A stretch of 64,000 nt of DNA. Source: Agelas oroides. Its lineage: Eukaryota > Porifera > Demospongiae > Agelasida > Agelasidae. A model generated the notes under the pieces. The model was given only the letters and a program-made list of their open reading frames with translations, had not been told where the DNA came from and searched no databases. The position numbers and the translations under genes are program-made. Position 1 is the stretch's first letter; every line of letters begins with the position of its first letter. The DNA is taken from assembly GCA_949130485.1 (NCBI GenBank), contig OX422192.1, positions 9,223,008 through 9,287,007 of the forward strand, read 5' to 3'. Below, in pieces: positions 53,500 through 63,512 of the stretch.

Positions 53500-53919
53500 T
53501 ATTAATAATACGATTGCTACAAGTTTAAAACTGGGGAGAGTAACAGTGCCATTCCCCCTCCACTACAGGTGACTACCTGCCGAAACAGCGAAGTTCACAC
53601 TCAGCCCTGCCGAGTGGAGAGCAGTCACCCCCAGCAGATGGTATTTGAACACTGTACTCTCCCCCTTATAGACTGTTAAAGGTAAAATATCCTTAATGCC
53701 CAGTCCACATTTTAAAATTTTATTTATTATTTTTGCTGTCATTTTATCACTTAGCTGGATGAAAACAGTATGAACATGGATATACAATGGCTGTTGCCAG
53801 AGCTAAACAGCTATCGATACATGATATTACTAATGAGACTCATAACACTGTCATATGCCAGTTTTCTGATAACCCTGCGATTGGGGCACCCTGGGTCATC
53901 CCGTGGTTGCTGGCCCCTG
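53500..53919 (-). other. Spacer between gag and RT frames
   Basis: About 420 bp without a convincing conserved frame. It may be an untranslated spacer or hold an intron of the retroelement. Confidence 0.4.
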
Positions 53920-55499
53920 CTATCCCACCTGGGGCCTTTTCCCAGGCGTGCTTGCCAACCCAACTGCTGGGCCCTGCCCCTGCATAGCTGAGCAGTGGAC
54001 AGCCGGGTGACGGCCAGAGCAAATGGAACACATATGGCGAAACTTGCACACATCAAATGTGCATCTCCCTTTATTAAATTGCCAACACACTGTCGATTTC
54101 TCTGGCTTTGAAGGGCCTGCATACCCTGCTACTACTGCCGATCTCTTCCTGGGAGGTGGGACCAACTCCACCTCATCATCCTGTGATGCAATTTTCTTGA
54201 CAATGGCTCTTCTGGCTCTCCCTGTAAAGAGTTGATTGTATAAATGGGTGTCCAGCAAAGCCCATTTGCGATTCCCAGTTGAAGCAGCCTTGTCCCTGAA
54301 GGCTTCATCATACAATCTCCAAGCTGGCTCTTCATACTCTGCCTGTGCTCGCATGATGGCCAGCATATATGCGAGTAGATCCGGAACAGCATCTGGAAAC
54401 TCAGTGGCCAACACTGCCACATAAACAGCAAAGCACCGGATCCACTGCGTAATTGACTCAATTGGCTTTTTCCGTGGCCGGGCCACCTCCAATCCAGGCA
54501 TGATGATGAACTTTTGTGGCTCCAACTCAGGCTGTATTTTCTCCAGAGCACCAGGAGGAAGCAATTCTGACAGCTCAATGAACTCCCACTTTAAGATCCT
54601 TTCATGTAACTTCTTAGGAATTGGAGGCAGCCCATCACCCACCCAGACTTTTGGTTGCCTTGCCGTGTTTTCTACTTGTGGTAGAATTAGACTCATTATT
54701 GACCCTGATGCAGCTGATGATGCACTGCCCATTGCAGATGCCACACTGATGACCGCTGAAGTGGTAATCGGTGCCCCACTGGCACTACTTCCTGTGTTGA
54801 ATGCAGGGAGGATTGGCAGAGCCAATGATGGGGGTACTCTACCCAGGACTAAACCTGTAATCAAAAGGAACCAAATAAAAGATGCAGCAGCAGCCCCAGC
54901 CAGCTCAGCCAGCTAGGCACTCTGTTTTATTCTATGACTGCTATTGACACCACAACAATGACAATATATGTTGCAGACCCTGCATGACTGCATGCATTGC
55001 CACCCAGCCCGTGCCTTAGCCCATGAAAATAAACCAAGTCAGGCAAGCTGTACTAATCCCTTGACTTGCCCTTTGCCAAGCGGGATATATGCAGCAACCA
55101 GTTATTTCTGACGTGCAAACGACCCCGTGTCAATTTGCATGTGCCGTTTCTTGCAAAACCAGAAAACATATATATAGTTTCTCTTCAATCAGTGAACTAC
55201 ATTAACGCCCTTCCTCGTACATTTGCCCCTTGCAAATGTACGTAGCCAATGCATAGCAGCCGTTTTCCTGGAACACAGTGCTCGAATATTGTACCAGTCA
55301 TACCTTCTGAAGTTACTGGCGAGGCAGAGGAGATCGCTGGGTTTCTACTCGGCGGCGGCGCCAGCTGTTCCCGAACCCTCTCGACAACCCGTTCCACCAA
55401 CGTGTCTATCAGTGTGCTCGATATTGGCTGCTCAGCTCCTCTTTGGCTCCCGCTGCTCTCCTCACGCTCGTTGTGGTCCTGCCCATGGTGTTCCTCCAT
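53920..55499 (-). CDS. Gag-like protein of the retrotransposon, possibly spliced
   Basis: The main part (54854-53920) has a gag-like helical region (ITQWIRCFAVYVAVLATEFP, EYEEPAWRLYDEAFRDK) and a zinc-finger region CWQFNKGRCTFDVCKFRHMC followed by CxxC/H spacing. An upstream piece (55499-55304, starting MEEHHGQDHNEREESS) joins it in frame if a 449-bp intron is removed: donor GAAG/GTATGA, acceptor TACAG/GTTTAG, both phase 1. Joined length would be about 375 residues. Without splicing, a start near 54864 is possible. Confidence 0.65.
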
Positions 55500-55700
55500 A
55501 CTCCCGTGAGAACTATCAAATTCGGGTTTTCGAAGTACCAGCAATTTTTTGTACGTTGAGTTCGAGCTCCGTTCAACGACTCCACTTGGAAATAACGTCA
55601 AAATACTTAACCAGCTTGATATCCTGCCCACAGCTGCTTGCTACTGCGAAAAACTGTTGCTACAACCGTGTTGCTACGCTCTTCTTAGGTGGAGCTGAAC

Positions 55701-55712
55701 TGCGCATGCGCA
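55701..55712. promoter_or_regulatory. NRF1-type palindrome upstream of NDUFAF5
   Basis: TGCGCATGCGCA is a perfect NRF1 consensus located 183 bp upstream of the NDUFAF5 start. NRF1 drives nuclear genes for mitochondrial function in animals. Similar palindromes inside repeats at 41935 and 42723 show that the string alone is not proof. Confidence 0.55.
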
Positions 55713-55894
55713 TCTCGCTCGACCCCAGGCCGGCCCCGCTCATCCAGCCCCGGCTACCCCGCCCCATGTCTACGCCTTGAATGTTAACCTTGTTTAACTG
55801 AGTTAAACGTCATTTTGACCTTTGAACTTGAACAGCTAGCTTGTGTGTGCAAATTATGTGGTGTGACCGTACTAGGTGTGTGCTACTCTCCCCT

Positions 55895-57596
55895 ATGCTC
55901 GCGTGCAGGTGCTGCAGGCGGTGGTACGCGGCTGGTCCGGGTGGGATGAACGTGTTCGACAGGCGAACCAAGCGACTGCAGAAGAACAGGGCAGCCATGG
56001 CACCAGACGCAGTCACGTACGATTACATCAGAGATGAGGTGTGTTGACTCGTTGCTCCCAGGTTCTTGTGGGAGGAGAGTATGTGAATGACGTAACAGGT
56101 TGAGTTATTCGTGGAGGGTTGAAAAGGGGAAGCTGTCCAGAGTACAAGTCGTAAAGGACCCAAAGTGCCAGCTCAGCATTGCTTATTGCGGCATTCTTCA
56201 AGCCTTCTTACCAGCCCCTCCCCCTTTCTGTACCAGGCCTTACTTTTGCAGCTAGTGCGTGGAACAGGGCTAGCAAGAGCATATGAATGTAGCCTCATAC
56301 CCAGGTTCCAAAGTAGCCTTGTCCCAGGTTCTAGTTAGTCTTGTTCCCAGACTATCACGGAAAAATAGTCAGGGTATGCGACTAAGGTTCTAGTAGAGCC
56401 TGAGAATGAGGCTAAGTGGTGTCCACATCAGAGAGGTTCCTGTAAGACATGCTTCCAATGATCAAAGAGTCCCCTCTCCCTCAGGTTGCCTGCAGCATCA
56501 TTGATCGTGTGTGTGACATATCTCGCCACTTTTCCCTCGCTCTGGATGTGGGGTGTGGGCGGGGCCACATTGCCAGACTCATGTCAGATGATCTGATCGG
56601 GTCGCTGTACCAACTTGACATGGCAGAGAGAGCAGTGGTGAGTCGACCATGAGAGGCTCAACTGTCATAAATCATTTCTTCAATTCTGTCAATGACGCTA
56701 CTGTACACTAAATTTACATGCATCCTGCATTTATTAGTGGGTGTGGCTTCAAGTGCCACACCCACTAAATGGTTTACTGCTGTCTACTGATGTTGCAGCT
56801 GACCAGCCACTCAGCTCCGGGAGTTCCCACGTACAAGGTGGTTGGAGACGAGGAGTCTCTCCCGTTCCCGAGTGACACCTTTGACCTAGCTGTCAGCAGC
56901 CTGAGGTACACCCACCTGGCAGCAGGATTTTGGTTTCATTTTTGCTATGCTCCAAATTGTCATGTGATAAAGTGTACTGCATGTGATAAATTTTATCAGG
57001 CCTTCGATGTTTCCCTTCTGGTGATCACACTTGTTATATCATGATGTAATGGCTGCAAGCAACAAAAGCTGGAATGAAGGTCTGGGGATGTGGTCAGGAC
57101 TCATGTACATGACAATACTCAGCATTGCTATGTACAAGCCTGGGAATGTGGCTGGGGTGGCGTATACCAAGTGCCTGGGGTTACAGTCACATGATCCTAT
57201 TTCTCCCTCCTGTCCCAGTTTACACTGGGTTAATGACCTGCCACAAGCTCTGAAGGAGGTGAGGGTTTGTGCGTGTTGGCTTGCTTGCATTTTGTCTCTC
57301 CCCCTCATACCTTCTGTCCCCTACCCCATCTCTTCCTCTCTCATCCCTCCTCTCCCTCTCAACCTTCTCTCCCACCCTCTCAATGCTTCCTCTCACTTTC
57401 CATCCTTCCCCCTCCTCTCCCCTCCCTCCCCTCCTCCTCTCCCTCCCTCCCCTCCTCTAGACTTCTCTCTCCCCTCTCCCCTCACGGATCCACAGAGTGC
57501 TAAAGCCTCATACCCCTTTGATTGGTGCATTGTTCGCTGGAGAAACACTGTTTGAGTTGAGATGTTCACTGCAACTGGCAGAACTGGAGAGAGAAG
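55895..57596 (+). CDS. NDUFAF5: NDUFAF5 (complex I assembly methyltransferase-fold protein), 5' half
   Basis: Five exons: 55895-56038, 56485-56637, 56799-56905, 57219-57258 and 57461-57596. The N-terminus is Arg-rich and short, as in a mitochondrial presequence. [35 protein letters not shown] (SAM-motif I), [33 protein letters not shown], and [20 protein letters not shown] all match NDUFAF5. The protein hydroxylates an Arg of NDUFS7 during complex I assembly. In exon 5 the natural acceptor position reads ACGG; an AG 27 bp upstream (57459-57460) keeps the frame and adds nine residues. Exons for the last 150 or so residues are not in the window. Instead a TFIIA-derived segment follows, so this copy is probably truncated. 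Confidence 0.85.
56290..56414. repeat. Diverged foldback element in NDUFAF5 intron 1
   Basis: Ends TAGCCTCATACCCAGG and TGAGAATGAGGCTA match the dispersed foldback family. No 9-bp target duplication is evident. Confidence 0.6.
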
Positions 57597-57629
57597 AGGT
57601 GAAGAAGTTAGCCAGTTGCTCAAGTGCAT

Positions 57630-57892
57630 GCAACCTATTACCTCTCTTCCTCCTCCTCCTCATCCTCCTCCTCCTCCCCCTCCTCCTCCCTCTCCTCCTC
57701 CTCCCCTGCTCCCTCCTCCCCTCCTCCTCCCCCGCCCCCTCCTCCTCCTCCCCCTCCTCCTCCCCCTCCCCCTCCCCTCCCCTCCTCCTCCCCCTCCCCT
57801 CCCCTCCTCCTCCCCCTCCCCTCCCCCTCCCCTCCCCCTCCCCTCCCCCTCCTCCTCCCCCTCCCCTTCCCCTCCCCTCCCCCTCCCCCTAG
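57630..57892 (+). repeat. Extended CTCCTCC tract
   Basis: Over 250 bp of C+T, directly abutting the duplicated TFIIA segment. It ends in CCCCTAG, a strong acceptor-like sequence. Confidence 0.9.
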
Positions 57893-57893
57893 T

Positions 57894-58735
57894 ATGCAGT
57901 TAGTTCCATTGCCAGCCTTTGTAGCAATGCAGCAAGCCCTCAAACAACAACCAACAACAACAGAGCAAGACCAGAGTGGTAAAGATTTAGACCAGACTGA
58001 CAGTCTCCCTCCATTGCCGAGTGCAAAGGTCAAAGGTCACAGGGGACAAGACTCTTGTGGTACTTCCATAGGATACAAAATGGTGGAAGTTTTGGAGAGC
58101 GAAGGAGAACAGGAGGAAAGAACAGAGGAAAACCTCAAAAATTGTTTGAGATGTAGTCACTTCAGCAGAGAACATAAAGATGGTCCTGATTTACCTATTT
58201 CTGAACATTCACGGTGCCGAAGTTCTTTGGAACCTTCAGAGAACGTTGAAAAGGTGACGAGACACAGAGGGGAGGAGTGTAGGCAGACGTGGAGAGGTGG
58301 GGGGATTGTACAGCTGGATGGTGTGACCGGTGGAGGAGGAAAGGGAGGAGCGTTTGGAGGGAGAGAGAGCAGCAGTTCAGAATCTGAAGGAGATGACAGC
58401 TCAGAGGCAAGTGGTGTACCACGCCAGCTGCATGGAAACTGTGTGTTACTCTGTTGGATTGATTCCAAAATGGAAACTGAACGAAAATCTTACCTGTGAA
58501 AGTTAACAGTTTCCATGAAGTTGTCGGGTCTTAGGCAAACTTTTTAGAAGATGGGATGGAAGGGGGAGGCCAAGAGGGGATCCCCCCTCACTCACTTTGT
58601 GCCACCATGTGGAGGTACAACTTGTTTCTTTCTGTTTCCAATGCTTTCCATGCTAGGATGGGGAAGGAGTAGCAGATGGTGGTGATGAGGTACGTTAAGT
58701 GTCAACTTCAGGTATGCATGAAACCTTGTCTTATG
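57894..58735 (+). pseudogene. Duplicated segment of the TFIIA gene (exon 6, intron 6, exon 7, part of intron 7)
   Basis: Collinear with 29611-30453, with scattered substitutions and small indels. It includes intron 6 and the start of intron 7, so it arose from genomic DNA and not from mRNA. The polyglutamine run is reduced to a short KQQPTTTEQ. The GCAAGT donor is retained. Spliced from NDUFAF5 exon 5 into the CCCTAG acceptor, the reading frame would differ from TFIIA and stop after about 30 codons. Confidence 0.9.
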
Positions 58736-59640
58736 TGTAGAGCATGAGTTATTATCAGAGAGTCTGTAGACTCTCTATGTAGGGATGGCGCCGACGCGCA
58801 ATATATGCAATACTTAAGCAAAAGCCGTATAACTTCACCACAAACACGCTAAAAGCTTATTTAAGCGCCTAGGTTTCCTCTTTGAGTGCCTTTGTGATCA
58901 GCAAGACTCATATAAGTGGCAAAAAGCTACGCGGAAGACAGCTAAACGCAAAAGTGTGTGGTAGCGAAAGTGCCACTTTTCGTATTCTTCTTTCTTTCTT
59001 GTTAAGACCACTATGTTTAACAACGATATCTCGCAAAGGTTTGAGTACTCACTGTCATTTTAGCACGAAACTGATGCTTATCACAGCGCGGAGCTCTGCA
59101 ACCACTCAGCGTCTTCATAGCTTCAAATTCAGCCTGGTCAATAAAAGCCATTCACAACACTCTGTGGTTGCTGTCCGTTGCGAAGGACGCCATTTTCTAA
59201 TTTTGTACGCATGCGCACACGTAGTCTCGTTCCGAGGCCAAATACCACGATTGTTGGTCTGGGAACGAGACTAGTGCACAAGCAAAATCGCGAGTTGACC
59301 AACGCGCACGGCTGGCACAGTCTCTTCTCGTGGTAGTGGGCAGGGTTTATGAACACCACATAGGTAAGGCGCTGCATTCAGCTGCCAACTTATAGCTACC
59401 CAAAATAAAGTAGCTACTCACAGCTTTAGTAAACTGTGCTGCAGCTGGTCAGTCGTCATGTCATTGTGATCGAAATTCAGGAGATTGGTTTCAAAAAGTT
59501 TGGTACGGAGCTCTGGAGAGTGGTTGGCCTTCATCAGATTCTAGCTGGCAATGTTATTACATGCTTGGAACCACTGCTAAATTGTCAATGCCGTTTCAAG
59601 TTCTGCATGGTGTTGTGGTTACACTTGAAAGGAATATTCT
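58736..59640. other. Region without a recognised gene
   Basis: Contains a foldback at 59223-59273 (ends TAGTCTCGTTCCGAGGCC / TCTGGGAACGAGACTA, flanks match at 7 of 9). No exon of NDUFAF5 was found. Confidence 0.5.
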
Positions 59641-60123
59641 AATGCACCATACAACTCACTCACGCTCGCCCCACAATGCACTGCACTCCCCTAGTTGTAT
59701 TTAGATTGAGTCTAATTTCCTGTTCTATTTTAAGTGACTTCCTCTGTATATAAACTCTGTGCATTGCAATAATAATCAGTCATAGACTCGATCCCTGCTA
59801 TTGCCACGCATGACATGGTGGCAGCGGTGCCGGTGCTGGAGAAATATGCAGCTACAACCGCCCGATCCCTTCAATTTCCGTAATCCGGATGAGTGGACAA
59901 AGTGGAAGAGACGGTACGAGCAGTTCTGCACTGCCTCCGAACTCAAGAACGCAGACGAAACTCGCCAGGTGTCCACACTGCTCTACTGCATGGGTGAGGA
60001 AGCAGAGGATGTCCTTACCTCAACAGGGATCTCCGACGACGAACGTAAATGGTACGATGCAGTCATGAGCAAGCTCAATGGATTTTTCAAGGTTCGGAAA
60101 AACCTGATTTTTGAAAGAGCAAG
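59640..60123 (+). mobile_element. Gypsy-type LTR retrotransposon fragment (LTR end, PBS, gag start)
   Basis: A presumed LTR end at 59815 (TGACA) is followed at once by TGGTGGCAGCGG, which fits a tRNA primer-binding site. The gag frame starts at 59846 (MQLQPPDPFNFRNPDEWTKW), with LLYCMGEEAEDVLTSTGIS and FFKVRKNLIFERARFNQRG, the pattern of Ty3/gypsy gag proteins in invertebrates. It breaks off at about 60123 into TTATGTA-rich sequence, so only a remnant is left. Confidence 0.75.
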
Positions 60124-60340
60124 GTTCAACCAGAGGGGTTGGTATCAATGTACTTTATGTAGAAAAAGATCCCTATACTATAAGGGTCTTTCTTATGTAC
60201 TACTACTTATGGGTCTTTTTTATGTATGAAGTTCCCTATACTATATGGGTCTTTTTTATGTACCAAGCCTCCTATATATATGGGTCCATCTTATGTATTG
60301 CTCCACCCATTCTACATAAGATGGTCCCTATCATGGCGTA
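60124..60340. repeat. Degenerate hairpin-satellite-like sequence
   Basis: Repeated CTTATGTA / TACATAAGATGGTCCCTAT motifs resemble the ordered 89-bp satellite at 62724-63512 but are irregular. Confidence 0.65.
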
Positions 60341-60448
60341 CGGTGGTACGCCATATGTAGGGATGACCCCGAAAAAAAATGGCGGCCACATTAAAAGTGC
60401 ACATATGACACGCTCGAAATGTCTGCGTTAGATTAGTCAACGGCCTCC

Positions 60449-60571
60449 ATGAGCCATATCAGGCATTATCGTGTGCTTCCATGGGCAACAGGACCGTTAA
60501 CTTTGCTGGAAAGCATCGCTAAAGTACCAGACCGGCAAGTTGCTAAAATGGGCAAATCGTCTATCTTCTGA

Positions 60572-60649
<78 letters not shown>

Positions 60650-60985
60650 CTCTTTCTTTCTTTCCTTCACCACGATAGCACGACAACGGCTGAAGCTATT
60701 ATAATGATTCAAACGCGAAAGAACTGCATAAATCACCGGGTATTGTATTCACCACTTATCGTTCTCAAAGAAAGAACTCAAACTAGTCGGTGATTCTCAG
60801 GTAATCCCACCTTTATGCTTGCTGCTATACGCCATTTTGTTAGATTAGGACACTATTCATAGCAGCTATGCCCCCCCCCCAGAAGCTCAACTGAGCATGT
60901 GTTTTGATAGCTTACCGTGATAAGCTGACACAGAGTATATAGCTACGTGAAGACTGAATGCAACAGCCAAGGTCAGGTGGCACAA
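60449..60985. repeat. Dispersed repeat, copy 2, interrupted by (TTTC)n
   Basis: Matches 42978-43230 at both ends. A TTTC microsatellite (60564-60664) and about 180 bp of extra sequence split it. Confidence 0.75.
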
Positions 60986-61179
60986 CACAAAACATAGAGA
61001 GGGGGTGTGTGCATACTTCCAGGAGAAGTATTGTAAGGTATGTATTGTTAGGGCTGCTGTAAATGAAAATGTATGTGAGGACTCCACACACTGAGCACGT
61101 GTAGTTAGCGAGGGCAGCAGTTTCTACTTCCGTTCAGACTATAGTTGAAAGTCATTCTGGAACCTGATTGGTCAATGGC

Positions 61180-61308
61180 TAGCCTCGTTCCCAGGCACGT
61201 GATAAGTGTTCCCAGGCCTTCCCCGTTTTTCGCGCTCTTCCGCCTCCGTGTATTATACTGAACGCAAACCGAAGAACAAAAAACGGGGTAGGCCTGGGAA
61301 CGAGGCTA
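61180..61308. mobile_element. Foldback element with perfect 9-bp target duplication
   Basis: The ends are TAGCCTCGTTCCCAGGC and CCTGGGAACGAGGCTA. Flanks GTCAATGGC are identical on both sides. The inner arms share the CCCCGTTTTT region with the 37816-37948 element. Confidence 0.9.
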
Positions 61309-62087
61309 GTCAATGGCTAAACCTGTAACTCACCTAGACACTAGGTACTTGATACTTGGAACACTAGCCACTTACATTCAATTTTTCATTTTCAAATTTC
61401 AAATTTGCTTGTTATGGTCATTTACAGCAAAAAGGTATATAGTACATCTTTACGAACAGTGTTTAGTTGACATTTTGGCTGGTGTCTTTTTAGTATATCC
61501 TCCTGTTGTGTTGTGCCTGAGTCTTCATATCCCTCCAATGCAAAGAGTAGCAGCCTATCGGTACCTTGGTCCTCGAACTGCTCTAGTGCAGCTAGTATAG
61601 CAGTGAGTTAACATTGGCTTCATTCAAAACTCCTGCGCTAGAGGAGGCAGCTGCTCCCAGTTCACATGGACTACTATTGGGTTCACCGAAAACTCTCTGT
61701 AGACTTCGTCCCCACAGAGGTCATGTAGTACTGAGCTGTAAGACACCATTGCAGTAACACTTTGGCGGTAAGTAGCTATGGTCTAAATTGGTTTGACACC
61801 GCAGTGTAGGGATCTACGGGGTTTATAAACCCTGCACAAAGCCTCATAAAACTGCACGCTTCACACTTGGGTTTTCTTTGGCTTCTAAATCCCATAGATT
61901 CCTACGCTTTGGTGAAAGAAGTTTGGTTCGGATGTACATTTCACTCGGAAGGGTTAGGATTTACAACAATTCTTTCGTGGTTCCTTGTGAATAACAAAGT
62001 TCTATACTTTACAGACCATGCATTTTCCCCTCAGCCTCCCCTCCCACCTCTCTTCTCTCTTACTATTCCTAAAAAAAAACAACAGGA
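61309..62087. other. Region without a recognised gene
   Basis: No supported exon. The last 70 bp (from about 62020, CCTCAGCCTCCC) are shared with 43240-43310, upstream of the other long-TIR element. Confidence 0.5.
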
Positions 62088-62715
62088 ACAAGTCACAAAA
62101 AAGTTTTCTGAATGAAAACAAGCGCATGTAGGGATGGAACCCTCAAAAACCAGCCAAACAAGATGGGAACGACACCACAACACTTTCACACCATCCCTAC
62201 ATCTTGTGCCATTTTGCCAAGTATTCACACCACAAAATATGTACATTAGCCTATTCCAACCCACTAAATATATGAACAAGACACTACTGCTCACTCACCA
62301 GCCTTCCTGCATACAAGATAATTATCTGCCACGTTCAGCAGCAATACAATTTGACGACATAACTTACACTATAACATGCCATACAGACTCAGCACTGCTT
62401 GTGCACTCCACAGCTTCTGCATACAAGACAGACCATATCTGCCATGCTCAGTAGCAACTGCGTTGTAGCAACCCACAACACAACTTACTGTCAATGCATG
62501 CACATCAACATGCACTGCACACCCAACAGTACCCAACCCACTGCCTTCCATCACCCTCCTATGCACTGAGTTGCCACTAACACAAGGCAAAATGGCGCAA
62601 GATGTAGGGATGGTGTGAAAGTGTTGTGGTGTCGTTCCCATCTTGTTTGGCTGGTTTTTGAGGGTTCCATCCCTACATGCGCTTGTTTTCATTAGGAAAA
62701 CTTTTTTGTGACTTG
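62088..62715. mobile_element. Long-TIR MITE, copy 2
   Basis: Inverted ends of about 120-130 bp begin ACAAGTCACAAAAAAGTTTTC on both strands. The centre matches 43316-43908. It is better preserved than copy 1, including the symmetrical GTAGGGATGGAACCCTC. Confidence 0.85.
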
Positions 62716-62723
62716 TATATAGA

Positions 62724-63512
62724 GTGTCATATGTACTATTATGGGTCCATCTTATGTACACCGATTATTGTGGGGTCTTACTCTTGTACATAAGATGGTC
62801 CCTATATATGTAGTGTCATATGTACTATTATGGGTCCATCTTATGTACACCGATTATTGTGGGGTCTTACTCTTGTACATAAGATGGTCCCTATATATGT
62901 AGTGTCATATGTACTATTATGGGTCCATCTTATGTACACCGATTATTGTGGGGTCTTACTCTTGTACATAAGATGGTCCCTATATATGTAGTGTCATATG
63001 TACTATTATGGGTCCATCTTATGTACACCGATTATTGTGGGGTCTTACTCTTGTACATAAGATGGTCCCTATATATGTAGTGTCATATGTACTATTATGG
63101 GTCCATCTTATGTACACCGATTATTGTGGGGTCTTACTCTTGTACATAAGATGGTCCCTATATAGAGTGTCATATGTACTATTATGGGTCCATCTTATGT
63201 ACACTGATGTTTGTGGGGTCTTACTCTTGTACATAAGATGGTCCCTATATATGTAGTGTCATATGTACTATTATGGGTCCATCTTATGTACACCGATTAT
63301 TGTGGGGTCTTGCTCTTGTACATAAGATGGTCCCTATATATATAGTGTCATACGTACTATTATGGGTCCATCTTATGTGCACCGATTATTGTGGGGTCTT
63401 GCTCTTGTACATAAGATGGTCCCTATATATATAGTGTCATACGTACTATTATGGGTCCATCTTATGTACACCGATTATTTTGGGGTCTTACCCTTGTACA
63501 TAATTGATGCAG
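62724..63512. repeat. 89-bp satellite, about nine copies, each a hairpin
   Basis: GTGTCATATGTACTATTATG begins repeats at 62724, 62813, 62902, 62991, 63080, 63167, 63256, 63345 and 63434: period 89 bp, one interval of 87. Within each unit CCATCTTATGTAC and GTACATAAGATGG form a 13-bp stem around a loop of about 30 bp. Confidence 0.95.

Larger units (their letters stand above)
50711..55499 (-). mobile_element. DIRS/Ngaro-type tyrosine-recombinase retrotransposon
   Basis: Minus-strand order gag, RT-RNase H, tyrosine recombinase. All three frames are intact, which suggests recent activity. No DDE integrase or protease frame was seen. No adenine-methyltransferase frame was seen either, which favours Ngaro-like over classical DIRS1. 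Termini (inverted or split direct repeats) could not be recognised, so the true element is probably longer than the coding span given here. Confidence 0.8.

Noticed and set aside
57486-57496. CCACAG/AG as the exon 5 acceptor of NDUFAF5
   Set aside because: It shifts the frame and reaches a stop. The upstream CTAG at 57460 keeps the NDUFAF5 frame.
57894-58735. Retrocopy of TFIIA mRNA
   Set aside because: Intron 6 and part of intron 7 are included and there is no poly(A), so it is a genomic duplication.
59138-59377. Exon candidates near 59.1-59.4 kb for the missing NDUFAF5 3' part
   Set aside because: No match to the expected C-terminal motifs, and the region includes a foldback element.
62724-63512. 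CRISPR array or tRNA-like cluster
   Set aside because: The units are contiguous 89-bp satellites. The stem-loop does not form a tRNA cloverleaf and there are no spacers.
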